50,306 nucleotides of DNA, taken from Bordetella hinzii LMG 13501. GTDB lineage: Bacteria > Pseudomonadota > Gammaproteobacteria > Burkholderiales > Burkholderiaceae_B. Location of the stretch: positions 1 to 50,306 of the forward strand of contig NZ_LRUJ01000038.1 of the NCBI RefSeq assembly GCF_001548475.1, given 5' to 3'. Below are positions 15,711 through 23,333 of the stretch, in pieces. The position numbers were made by a program, and so were the translations under genes. The notes below the pieces were generated by a model that ran no database searches, was not told the origin of the DNA, and saw only the letters and a program-made list of their open reading frames with translations. Each line of letters starts with the position of its first letter. Within the stretch, counting starts at the first letter, position 1.

Positions 15711-16261
15711 GCGGCCAGCGCGGCCGCGAAGGCGACGGCCTCGGCCGGCACCGCACGGATGGTGACGCCAAAACTGCGGATGGCGGGCAGGGTCGCGTTG
15801 TGGTGGGCACGGATCGCATCGGCCTTGGCATGCGCGCGGTCGCAGGTGGTGTGGCCGTCGCTGACCAGCGTGACATGCAGGCCCAGGCCGGCGGCGCGCC
15901 GCGCCGTGGTGTCCACGCAGAACTCCGTGGCGTAGCCGCCGATCACGACTTCGTCGACGGCGTGCTGCCATAGCCAATGGCTCAGGTCGGTGCCTTGGAA
16001 GGAATCCGGCGTGGTCTTGCGCACGATGCGGTCTTGGGGATGCACATCGAGGTCGCGGTCCAGGCTCCAGCCTGGCGTGCCACGCGCCAGTGGCGTGCCC
16101 GAAGGGCTTTCGTGCTGGATGAAGACAACCGGTGCGCGCGCGGCGCGCGCCCTTGCCGCCAGGGCATTGATGCGGGCAATGACTCGCGGCGCGTCGGCCG
16201 GCGGCGCATCCGTGCGGAACAGGCCTTCTTGGACGTCGATGATCAGCAAGGCGGCAGGCAT
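15707..16261 (-). CDS. Isochorismatase-like cysteine hydrolase
   Basis: A 184-residue cytosolic alpha/beta hydrolase of the nicotinamidase/isochorismatase superfamily. The expected catalytic triad is visible: Asp9 (LLIIDVQEG), Lys82 (IVRKTTPDSF) and Cys115 (GGYATEFCVDTT). Members hydrolyse nicotinamide, ureidoacrylate, N-carbamoylsarcosine or similar amides; the precise substrate is not evident. It converges on the phosphoribosyltransferase gene with a 4-base overlap of the stop regions, so it is a separate transcript. An amidase next to a phosphoribosyltransferase is suggestive of pyridine- or pyrimidine-type salvage, but the opposite orientation weakens that. Confidence 0.88.
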   Translation of the reverse strand: MPAALLIIDVQEGLFRTDAPPADAPRVIARINALAARARAARAPVVFIQHESPSGTPLARGTPGWSLDRDLDVHPQDRIVRKTTPDSFQGTDLSHWLWQHAVDEVVIGGYATEFCVDTTARRAAGLGLHVTLVSDGHTTCDRAHAKADAIRAHHNATLPAIRSFGVTIRAVPAEAVAFAAALAA

Positions 16262-16388
16262 GGCAAGCAGACTCCGGATGGATATGGACGAACAGGGAGT
16301 CTAGTCCTCCGCGGGGATAGGCATGTTGCAAACAGGAGACGGCGCTTTTCGGAGAAAATAGGCTTCCGGACAAGCCGCGAGGCCAAGC

Positions 16389-16823
16389 ATGGAAAAAGCC
16401 AGCATCACCATTGCGCAGACCGCCGATACCGAGCTGCAGGAGGCCTTCGCGCGCCTCTTGCCCCAGCTATCGCGCAGCGCCGCGCCCTTGACGGCCGCGC
16501 AACTCCAGGAAATCGTCACCACCCCCGGCAACGATGTCTTCGTGGCGCGGGTCCAGGGGCGGATCGTGGGCACGCTCACCCTGGTGCATTTCCGTATCCC
16601 GACAGGCGTGCGCGCCTGGATCGAGGATGTCGTGGTCGACGGGCAGGCCCGTGGTTCGGGTGCGGGCCAAGCCCTGGTGCTGGCCGCCGTGGCGCGCGCT
16701 CGCGAACTGGGCGCGCGCACGCTGGACCTGACCTCGAATCCCGCGCGCGAAGCCGCGCATCGCCTCTACGAGAAAACCGGCTTCGCCCTGCGCGATACCC
16801 GTGTCTATCGCCATGCGGGCTGA
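16389..16823 (+). CDS. GNAT-family N-acetyltransferase
   Basis: A 144-residue single-domain acetyltransferase. The acetyl-CoA binding motif A is visible as IEDVVVDGQARGSGAGQALVLAA (Gly-rich loop GQARGSGAG), and the motif B end is HRLYEKTGFALRDTRVYRH. It would transfer an acetyl group from acetyl-CoA to an amine in the cytosol. The DUF523 gene begins 3 bases downstream and is probably co-transcribed. No substrate can be proposed. Confidence 0.9.
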   Translation: MEKASITIAQTADTELQEAFARLLPQLSRSAAPLTAAQLQEIVTTPGNDVFVARVQGRIVGTLTLVHFRIPTGVRAWIEDVVVDGQARGSGAGQALVLAAVARARELGARTLDLTSNPAREAAHRLYEKTGFALRDTRVYRHAG

Positions 16824-16826
16824 GCC

Positions 16827-17318
16827 GTGAGGCGCGTGCTCGTCAGCGCCTGTTTGCTGGGCCAGCCCGTGCGCTATGACGGCCGCGACGCCGCGCGGCC
16901 GCATCCCATCTTGCAGCGCTGGGCCGACGAAGACCGCATCGTGGCGCTTTGCCCCGAGGTGGCGGGCGGCCTGCCTATTCCGCGTCCGCCCGCCGAAATC
17001 GAACCCGGCGCCGATGGCCGGGCGGTCTGGCAAGGGCTGGCGCGCGTGCGCCAGCGCGATGGCGGCGACGTCAGCGCGGCCTTTTTGGCCGGCGCCCGCC
17101 AGGCCCTGGAACTGGCGGCCCGGCACGATATCGCCGTGGCCGTCCTTAAAGAGGGCAGTCCCTCCTGCGGCAGCGGCTATATCCATGATGGCCGTTTCCA
17201 GGGCGGCCGGGTGGCGGCCATGGGCGTGACGGCGGCCTGCCTCGCCCAGGCCGGCCTGGCGGTGTTCAGCGAACACCAGCTCGAAGCCGCCGACGCCTGC
17301 CTGCGCGCCGCCGGCTGA
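16827..17318 (+). CDS. DUF523 family protein
   Basis: A 163-residue protein starting with GTG at 16827, 3 bases after the GNAT stop. It has the DUF523 pattern: VLVSACLLGQPVRYDG at the start, VALCPEVAGGLPIPRPPAEI in the middle, and VLKEGSPSCGSGYIHDG, with conserved cysteines in all three. The cysteines suggest metal or thiol chemistry, and the family is often annotated as YbbK-like. Function is unknown; it is soluble and has no signal peptide. Confidence 0.87.
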   Translation: MRRVLVSACLLGQPVRYDGRDAARPHPILQRWADEDRIVALCPEVAGGLPIPRPPAEIEPGADGRAVWQGLARVRQRDGGDVSAAFLAGARQALELAARHDIAVAVLKEGSPSCGSGYIHDGRFQGGRVAAMGVTAACLAQAGLAVFSEHQLEAADACLRAAG

Positions 17319-17360
17319 ACCTTTTCTCCTGTGCGCCACGGGCTTCCTGCGGGTATTCCC

Positions 17361-17414
17361 TATTTGGTTGCGTGCGCAACAAATAGCGCATATAGTTGTG
17401 CGCACAACCAAATA
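17361..17414 (+). promoter_or_regulatory. Promoter with two palindromic operators for the monooxygenase operon
   Basis: A sigma-70 promoter, TTGCGT (17368-17373), 17-base spacer, TATAGT (17391-17396), is overlaid by two dyads. GTTGCGTGCGCAAC (17367-17380, one mismatch) covers the -35. GTTGTGCGCACAAC (17395-17408, perfect) covers the start site. An outer repeat TATTTGGTTG/CAACCAAATA brackets the whole. This is a repressor layout, and the MarR protein encoded at the end of the operon is the likely binder. Confidence 0.75.
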
Positions 17415-17432
17415 GACAAGCTGGAGACCGTC

Positions 17433-18983
17433 ATGCCGCAAGGCGACCATATACCCGTTCTTATCGCCGGCGGCGGGCCGGTCGGCCTGATGATGGCCCT
17501 GCTGCTGGCGCGCCAGGGGATTGCCTCGGTGACGGTGGAAGCCGATGCCGGCTATTGCGAAGGCAGCCGCGCCATCTGCATGTCGCGCCGTTCGCTGGAG
17601 ATCCTGTCGTGGGCGGGCGTGGATCGTCCGGTGCTGGAAAAAGGCCTGGCATGGAGCGGCGGGCGCAGCTATTACGGCGACCGCGAAGTGCTGCATTTCG
17701 AGATGCCGCACGATCCCCGGCAGCGCTTCGCGCCCATGGTCAACATCCAGCAGTACTACATCGAAGAGTATCTCGACCGGGCCCTGCGCGAGCAAGGCGG
17801 CCTGGCCCGGGTGCTGTGGAGCAGCCGGGTGACCGGCCTGCGCCAGGATGGCGAAGGCGCCACCGTCATGGTGCAGACGCCGGAAGGCAGCCGCGAGCTG
17901 CGCGCCGGCTGGGTATTGGCCTGCGACGGCGGACGCAGCACGGTGCGCGAACTGCTCGGCCTGTCCTTGCAGGGCATGCAGTACGAAGGGCGCTATGTGA
18001 TCGTGGATATCCGGCAGAAGACCCGGCGCGCCACCGAGCGTCTGGCCTGGTTCGACCCGCCGTCCAATCCCGGGTCGACCCTGCTCATGCATCGCCAGCC
18101 CGATGATGTGTGGCGCATCGACTACCAGATCCGCGACGACGAAGACCCGGCCGAGGCCGTCAAGCCGGAGAACGTGCTGCCGCGGGTGCGCAGCCACCTG
18201 GCGATGATAGGCGAGGATGAACCCTGGGAGCCGCTGTGGATCTCCATCTACAACGCCAAGTGCCTGACGCTGGACAACTACCGTCATGGACGGGTGCTAT
18301 TCGCCGGCGACGCCGCGCACCTGGTGCCTATCTTCGGCGTGCGGGGCTTGAACTCCGGCCTGGACGATGCCGCCAACCTGGCCTGGAAGCTGGCCGCCGT
18401 GATGTCCGGCAGGGCCGGGGAGGCGCTGCTGGACAGTTATAGCCAGGAGCGCGTGGCCGCCGCGCGCCTGAACATCGCCTATGGGGCCAAGAGCACCGAG
18501 TTCATGGCGCCGCCGGACTACGGCTTCGACCTGCTGCGCCAGGCCACGCTGCGCCTGGCCCTGCGCGAGGCAAGCGTGCGTTCGCTCATCAATCCGCGCC
18601 AGTCCGAGCCGGTCTTTTACCGCGACAGCGCGCTCAACTTGCCCGACGGCGCGCCCGAGGCCGGCGGCCAGGCCGCGCCCGGCATGCCGGCGCCCGAATG
18701 CGAATTGAGCGAAAACGGCCGCGTGCGCCACCTGACGGAGTGGTTCGGCCAGGGCTTCACGGTGCTGGCGCTGGGCGAGGAGGCGCCGGCGCTCGGCGAG
18801 CTGCCCGGCGTGCAACTGCTGCATGTCGGCGCCGCGACGGCGCTGCGCGACACCGGCCAGCTGGGTGAGCGCTACGGCCAGGCAAGGCTCTATCTGATCC
18901 GGCCCGACGGCTATGTGATGGGACGCTGGAACCGGATCGACACGCAAGCCCTGCGCCAGGCATTGGCGTCCTTTGGAATCTGA
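17433..18983 (+). CDS. FAD-dependent aromatic monooxygenase
   Basis: A 516-residue flavoprotein hydroxylase of the PHBH/PheA class. The N-terminal dinucleotide fold reads VLIAGGGPVGLMMALLLARQG, the second FAD motif is GRVLFAGDAAHLVPIFGVRGLNSGLDDA, and the NADPH-related DG motif is LACDGGRSTVRELLG. The C-terminal ~130 residues form the thioredoxin-like tail of phenol-hydroxylase relatives (no catalytic cysteines seen). It should hydroxylate an aromatic substrate with NAD(P)H and O2 in the cytosol. The ATG at 17433 follows GGAG at the right distance and starts just before the FAD fold. It is the first gene of an operon with DUF2783, a Bug protein and a MarR regulator; no ring-cleavage enzyme is present. 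Confidence 0.9.
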   Translation: MPQGDHIPVLIAGGGPVGLMMALLLARQGIASVTVEADAGYCEGSRAICMSRRSLEILSWAGVDRPVLEKGLAWSGGRSYYGDREVLHFEMPHDPRQRFAPMVNIQQYYIEEYLDRALREQGGLARVLWSSRVTGLRQDGEGATVMVQTPEGSRELRAGWVLACDGGRSTVRELLGLSLQGMQYEGRYVIVDIRQKTRRATERLAWFDPPSNPGSTLLMHRQPDDVWRIDYQIRDDEDPAEAVKPENVLPRVRSHLAMIGEDEPWEPLWISIYNAKCLTLDNYRHGRVLFAGDAAHLVPIFGVRGLNSGLDDAANLAWKLAAVMSGRAGEALLDSYSQERVAAARLNIAYGAKSTEFMAPPDYGFDLLRQATLRLALREASVRSLINPRQSEPVFYRDSALNLPDGAPEAGGQAAPGMPAPECELSENGRVRHLTEWFGQGFTVLALGEEAPALGELPGVQLLHVGAATALRDTGQLGERYGQARLYLIRPDGYVMGRWNRIDTQALRQALASFGI

Positions 18984-18993
18984 GCACAAGGCC

Positions 18994-19167
18994 ATGACCC
19001 ATCAAGAACTCGATCATGTCTACACCGAGCTGGCGCACACCCTGACCCGCGCGGGCGAGGCGCGCGCGCCGCTATTGCTTTCCATGGTCTGCCTGGCATT
19101 GCTGAGCCGGCAGGACGATGCGCCCGCGGCGCTGGAGATCATCCGCCAGGCCGAGCATTCGCTCTAG
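18994..19167 (+). CDS. DUF2783 small protein
   Basis: A 57-residue helical protein (MTHQELDHVYTELAHTLTRA, then LLLSMVCLALLSRQDDAPAALEII) that fits the short DUF2783 family. These proteins are encoded directly behind flavin monooxygenases, as here (10-base gap). The ATG at 18994 is chosen over an in-frame TTG at 18973 that would overlap the preceding gene. It is perhaps a small partner or stabilising subunit of the hydroxylase; no activity is known. Confidence 0.75.
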   Translation: MTHQELDHVYTELAHTLTRAGEARAPLLLSMVCLALLSRQDDAPAALEIIRQAEHSL

Positions 19168-19223
19168 CCGGAGCGGCCGCGGTATCCACCAAGCAAGAAA
19201 ACATAACACCCCGAGGAGACACC

Positions 19224-20198
19224 ATGATGTTGCGAAAAGTGGCGGCGCTTGCGGCCGGCCTGACCCTGTCCATCCTGGCCGGCGCCGCGAATGCGGCCGG
19301 CTACCCCGAGCGCCCCATCGAATGGGTCGTGCCCTATCCGGCCGGCGGCGGCTCGGACATCGTGGCCCGCACGCTGTCCGAGCCCATGGCGCGCGAGCTC
19401 AAGCAGACACTGATCATCTCCAACAAGCCAGGCGCGGCCACGGCCATCGGCGCGGACTACGCCGCCCGCGCCAAGGCGGACGGCTATGTCATGCTGACCG
19501 GCGACACCGCCACGCTGGCGGCCAACCCCTCGCTCTATCCCAAGCTGGCCTATCAGCCGCAGCGCGATTTCGATGCCGTGGGCCTCATGACGCGCTTTTC
19601 CATGATCCTGGTGGTCCACCCCTCGGTGCCCGTCCGGACGTATGCGGAATTCCTGGCCTGGGCCAAGGAGCAGAAGGACGGCGTGCCCTATGCCACGCCG
19701 GGTTCGGGCAGTCCGCATCACCTGGCCACCGAGCTGCTGCGCGCGCGCACCGGGCTGCACCTGGTGCATGTGCCCTACCGCGGCGCGGCGCCCGCCGTGC
19801 AGGATGTGGTGGGCGGGCAGGTGCCCATGATGTTCGTCGACTCGGCCACCGGCATGCAATACATCGCTTCAGGCAAGCTGAGCCCCATCGCGGTGGCCAG
19901 CGATAAGCGCCCGGCCGGCTTCCCGCAGGTGCCGACCCTGATCGAATCGGGCCTGGATGGTTTCGAGGCCTATGCCTGGCAAGGGCTGGTGGTGCCCAAG
20001 GGCACGCCGTCCGACATCGTCGCCACGCTGAACCGGGCGCTGCAAGACGCGCTGGCGCAGCCCGCGGTGCGCGAGCGCTTCGCCGCCATGGGACTGGAGA
20101 CCCTGCCGGGCACGCCCCAGACCATGGCGAGCTATGCCGCCGAAGAGCAGGCCAAATGGGCCAAGGTCATCAAGGAGGCCGGCATCACGGTGGATTGA
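19224..20198 (+). CDS. Bug/TctC-family periplasmic solute-binding protein
   Basis: A 324-residue protein. The signal peptide ends near AGAANAAGYPERP, followed by the Bug marks IEWVVPYPAGGGSDIVAR, ISNKPGAATAIGADYAAR, PYATPGSGSPHHLATEL, LVHVPYRGAAP and GLVVPKGTPSDI. GAGGAG lies ahead of the ATG at 19224. It is the third gene in the monooxygenase operon, so its ligand is probably the aromatic compound, or a related acid, that the hydroxylase uses. No membrane transporter genes accompany it. Confidence 0.93.
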   Translation: MMLRKVAALAAGLTLSILAGAANAAGYPERPIEWVVPYPAGGGSDIVARTLSEPMARELKQTLIISNKPGAATAIGADYAARAKADGYVMLTGDTATLAANPSLYPKLAYQPQRDFDAVGLMTRFSMILVVHPSVPVRTYAEFLAWAKEQKDGVPYATPGSGSPHHLATELLRARTGLHLVHVPYRGAAPAVQDVVGGQVPMMFVDSATGMQYIASGKLSPIAVASDKRPAGFPQVPTLIESGLDGFEAYAWQGLVVPKGTPSDIVATLNRALQDALAQPAVRERFAAMGLETLPGTPQTMASYAAEEQAKWAKVIKEAGITVD

Positions 20199-20249
20199 TG
20201 ACGGCCGGCTTGTGGCACACTCGCAGCTTCTTATCGAGGTATGCAGACC

Positions 20250-20717
20250 ATGTCCAACGATAACGCCGTCCATGATGATCTGCCCGCGCTGGATCGCTTC
20301 CTGACGTACCGCATGCATTTCATCAACAAGATCAGCGACCGCGACAGTGCCCAGGCCTATGCCGAGCAATACCAGCTGCCCATCGGCGAGGCGCGCTGCC
20401 TGGCGGCCATCGGCCGCTTCGCGCCGCTGTCGGTCAACGACCTGGCGCTGGCGGCCAACCTCAACAAGGGGCAGGCCAGCCGCTGCGCCCAGGCCCTGAG
20501 CGATGCGGGCCTGATCCGCAAGGCGGTCAGCCATGTGGATGGGCGCGGCGTGGTGCTCAGCCCCACGGCCAAGGGGCAGAAGCGCTACCGCCAGCTCATC
20601 GAGCTGATCGCGCGGCGCAATGAAGAGATCTTCGGCTGCCTCACCGCGCGCGAACAGGCCGAGTTGAGCCGCATGTTGGACAAGATCATCACCCACCTGC
20701 GCCCCGAAACGGACTGA
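20250..20717 (+). CDS. MarR-family transcriptional regulator
   Basis: A 155-residue winged-helix regulator with SVNDLALAANLNKGQASRCAQAL as recognition helix and the wing VDGRGVVLSPTAKGQKRYRQLI (key DGRG). The ATG at 20250 is preferred because GAGG at 20236-20239 is 10 bases ahead of it; an ATG at 20241 is only one base away from that site. It lies at the end of the monooxygenase/DUF2783/Bug operon, 51 bases after the Bug stop. It most likely represses that operon from the paired palindromes at 17361-17414, with the aromatic substrate as inducer (inference). Confidence 0.88.
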   Translation: MSNDNAVHDDLPALDRFLTYRMHFINKISDRDSAQAYAEQYQLPIGEARCLAAIGRFAPLSVNDLALAANLNKGQASRCAQALSDAGLIRKAVSHVDGRGVVLSPTAKGQKRYRQLIELIARRNEEIFGCLTAREQAELSRMLDKIITHLRPETD

Positions 20718-20719
20718 GC

Positions 20720-21505
20720 TCAGCGCATCAGCACCAGCAAGGCGCCGGCTTCGCGCGGGTGCGGCAGCACCTCCGCCTCGACCCCATACACATTGCGCAG
20801 GTTCGCCGGCGTCAGGACCTCGGCCGGCGTGCCCTCGGCGACCGCCGCGCCGTCGGCCAGCAGCATGATGCGGTCGCACCAGCGCGCGGCCAGGTTGACG
20901 TCATGCGCGATGACCAGCACCCCCGCGCCCTGCTCGCGCGCCAGGTCGCGCGCCGTGCGCAGCAAGTCGATCTGGTGCCGCGGATCGAGATTGGAGATGG
21001 GCTCGTCCAGCATCAGGTAGCGCGGCTCGCCGGCGGGGGCGGCCTGGCATTGCGCCAGCACCCGGGCGAATTGCACGCGCTGCTGTTCGCCGCCCGACAG
21101 TTCGAGATAGCGCCGTTGCGCCAGATGGCTCACGCCGGCCTGGCGCAGCGCCTGCCCGCAGAGCCGGCCGACCTCGTCCGGACTGAGCTCGGGGAAGGGA
21201 TAGGCGCCCATGGCCACCACCTCCTGCACGCCGAGGTCAAAGGACAGCGAGGGCTTTTGCGGCAGCACCGCGCGCAGCCGCGCCTGTTTGCCGGCCGACA
21301 ACATGCGCAGGGGCCGGCCGTTGATCTCGACCTGGCCGCCGGCAGGCGCCAGCTCGCCGGACAGGCAGGCCAGCAGCGTGGATTTGCCGGCGCCGTTGGC
21401 GCCCAGCAGGCCCAGCATGGCGCCCGGCGCGAGGGTCAGCGAGACGCCGGTCAGGATGCGCTTGCCGCCGCGCTCCAGGGTGAGGTGATGGGCTTGCAGT
21501 GTCAT
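20720..21505 (-). CDS. bhuV: Haem ABC transporter ATP-binding protein
   Basis: A 261-residue ATPase that powers haem import across the inner membrane. It has Walker A LLGANGAGKSTLL, Q-loop VLPQKPSLSFD, signature YLELSGGEQQRVQFARVLAQ, Walker B YLMLDEPISNLDP and switch His (VIAHDVNLAARWC). This order and the downstream position match HmuV/BhuV. The ATG overlaps the bhuU stop (TGATG), so the two are translationally coupled. It is the last gene of hurIR-bhuRSTUV. It converges on the marR gene 3 bases away, without an intrinsic terminator that I can see. Confidence 0.95.
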   Translation of the reverse strand: MTLQAHHLTLERGGKRILTGVSLTLAPGAMLGLLGANGAGKSTLLACLSGELAPAGGQVEINGRPLRMLSAGKQARLRAVLPQKPSLSFDLGVQEVVAMGAYPFPELSPDEVGRLCGQALRQAGVSHLAQRRYLELSGGEQQRVQFARVLAQCQAAPAGEPRYLMLDEPISNLDPRHQIDLLRTARDLAREQGAGVLVIAHDVNLAARWCDRIMLLADGAAVAEGTPAEVLTPANLRNVYGVEAEVLPHPREAGALLVLMR

Positions 21506-22509
21506 CAGAAGCGGCGTCCGCGGGCCAACAGCCACAGAAAGAAGGGGCCGCCCACCAGCGCGGTCACCAGGCCGATGGGCAGTTCGGCGGGCACGACCAC
21601 GAGGCGCGCCAGCCAGTCGGCCAGCGCCAGCGCCACGGCGCCGGCCAGGATGCATGCCGGCAGCAGCCAGCGGTGGTTGGCGCCTAGCGCCATGCGCACC
21701 AGGTGCGGCACGACCAGGCCGACAAAACCGATGCCGCCGGTCGCCGCGACCAGCGGCCCCACGACCAGCGCGGTCACGAGGATGAGCTTGCGGCGCAGGC
21801 GCGACAGCGCGAAGCCCAGGTGCTGCGCTTCGCGCTCGCCCAGCAAGAGGGCGTTGAGGGGGCGCCACTGGCGCATCAGCCACAGGCACCAGAACAGCGT
21901 CCAGGGCGCCAGGAAGGCCAGGATGGGCCAGCGGGCGCCGGCCAGGCTGCCCATGTTCCAGAACGTAAGGTCGCGCAGCTGCGCGTCGCTGGCCATGAAA
22001 GTGAGCAGGCCGATGAGCGCGCCGCAGACCGCGTTGATGGCGATGCCCGCCAGCAGCAGGCCGGCCACGCCCTGCACCCGCCGGCCGAGGGTATAGGCGC
22101 AGGCGGTGGCGGCCAGGCTGCCCGTGAAGGCGGCCGAGGCGGTCAGGAAAAAGCCGCCCGCGCCCAGCACGATGGCGGCCACCGCGCCCAAGGCCCCGCC
22201 CAGCGAAATGCCGACCAGGCCTGGTTCGGCCAGCGGATTGCGGAACAGCGCCTGCATGGTCGCGCCGCAGATGGCCAGGGCCGCGCCGGTCACCAGCGCG
22301 AACAGCACGCGCGGCAGGCGTATATCCCAGATGATGTTCTGCCACAGCACCTCCCCGGGGCCGGCCTGCCCGGCAAGCAGGCGCGGCAGCGCCGCCAGCG
22401 GGATGGACACCGCGCCGCTGGCGGTGGCCAGGCACAGCACCACGATGAGGGCCAGCGCCAGGCCGCCCAATATCCAGCGCGGGCGGGCCGGCTCAGCGGA
22501 CGGCGTCAT
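21505..22509 (-). CDS. bhuU: Haem ABC transporter permease
   Basis: A 334-residue FecCD-type permease with about ten transmembrane segments (for example WILGGLALALIVVLCLATASG at the start) and the family motifs LPRVLFALVTGAALAICGATMQ, NPLAEPGLVGISLGGALGAV and GIGFVGLVVPHLVRMALG. With BhuV and BhuT it forms the importer that moves haem from the periplasm to the cytosol. Its start overlaps the end of bhuT by 17 bases and its stop overlaps the bhuV start. Confidence 0.95.
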   Translation of the reverse strand: MTPSAEPARPRWILGGLALALIVVLCLATASGAVSIPLAALPRLLAGQAGPGEVLWQNIIWDIRLPRVLFALVTGAALAICGATMQALFRNPLAEPGLVGISLGGALGAVAAIVLGAGGFFLTASAAFTGSLAATACAYTLGRRVQGVAGLLLAGIAINAVCGALIGLLTFMASDAQLRDLTFWNMGSLAGARWPILAFLAPWTLFWCLWLMRQWRPLNALLLGEREAQHLGFALSRLRRKLILVTALVVGPLVAATGGIGFVGLVVPHLVRMALGANHRWLLPACILAGAVALALADWLARLVVVPAELPIGLVTALVGGPFFLWLLARGRRF

Positions 22510-23326
22510 GCTGGATGCAAGGCTGTTGTTTGAGGAAGCGGATGGCCTGGCCCAGGCGCGGACCGGTGCCCAGCGCCAGCAGGTCGTCCATGGCGATGAT
22601 GCACTGATGGCGGGCGGCCGGCGTGTTGGCCAGCCCGGGCTGCTGATACAGCTTGTCCAGCCCGCCGGAGGCCGTGACCGAGGCCGTGGTCACGATGATG
22701 GCCTGCGGCGCCAGCGCGCCGATGCCTTCGGCCGACAAGGGCTTGTAGCCCTGCTGGCCGGCCATGACGTTGTCCAGGCCGGCCAGCCGCAGCAAGAGGT
22801 CGGCCGCCGTGCCGCCGCCGGCGGCCTGGGGCGTGCCGGTGCGGTTCATGAGCAGCACCGCCCGTTTGCCCGAGGCCGGCAGAGCCTGGGCCGCCTGCAG
22901 GTCCTGTCGCACCTGGGCCAGCAGGCGCTCGCCCTCGGGCCCGGCCCCCAGCGCCTGGGCGATCTGGCCGATGCGGGTTTCGAGGGACTGCACGGATGGC
23001 TCGTCGGAGATGCGCAGCACCGTCACGCCGACGTCGGCCAGGCGCTTGAGCGCATCGGGCGGCCCGGATTGATCGGAGGCCAGCACCAGGTCCGGCTTGA
23101 GCGCCAGCACGCCTTCGACCGGCACGCTGCGGTAATAGCCCACGCGCGGCAGCCGGGTGGCGGCATCGGGATAGATGCTGGAGAGGTCGTCGCCGACCAG
23201 CATGTCGCCCTTGCCCAGCGCGTAGACGATTTCCGTCACGCTGCCGCCCAGTGTCACGACACGTTCGGCCGCCTGGGCCGGCAGGACCAGGCAGGCTGCG
23301 AGCGCGGCGCCCAGCAGTCTTTTCAT
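22493..23326 (-). CDS. bhuT: Periplasmic haem-binding protein
   Basis: A 277-residue class III periplasmic binding protein. The signal peptide MKRLLGAALAACLVLPAQAA is followed by VVTLGGSVTEIVYALGKGDMLVG and VGYYRSVPVEGVLALKPDLV, the typical haemin-binding HmuT pattern. It takes haem from the outer-membrane receptor to BhuUV. The ATG at 23326 is chosen because GAGG (23332-23335, overlapping the bhuS stop) is 5 bases ahead; the in-frame GTG at 23332 lies within that site. Confidence 0.94.
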   Translation of the reverse strand: MKRLLGAALAACLVLPAQAAERVVTLGGSVTEIVYALGKGDMLVGDDLSSIYPDAATRLPRVGYYRSVPVEGVLALKPDLVLASDQSGPPDALKRLADVGVTVLRISDEPSVQSLETRIGQIAQALGAGPEGERLLAQVRQDLQAAQALPASGKRAVLLMNRTGTPQAAGGGTAADLLLRLAGLDNVMAGQQGYKPLSAEGIGALAPQAIIVTTASVTASGGLDKLYQQPGLANTPAARHQCIIAMDDLLALGTGPRLGQAIRFLKQQPCIQHDAVR

Positions 23327-23333
23327 ATGCACC

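Noticed and set aside
20213-20228. Second possible sigma-54 promoter (TGGCAC with GC at -12) before marR
   Set aside because: GG and GC spacing fits, but the -12 element is CAGC instead of TTGC, and the site lies only about 22 bases before the marR start.
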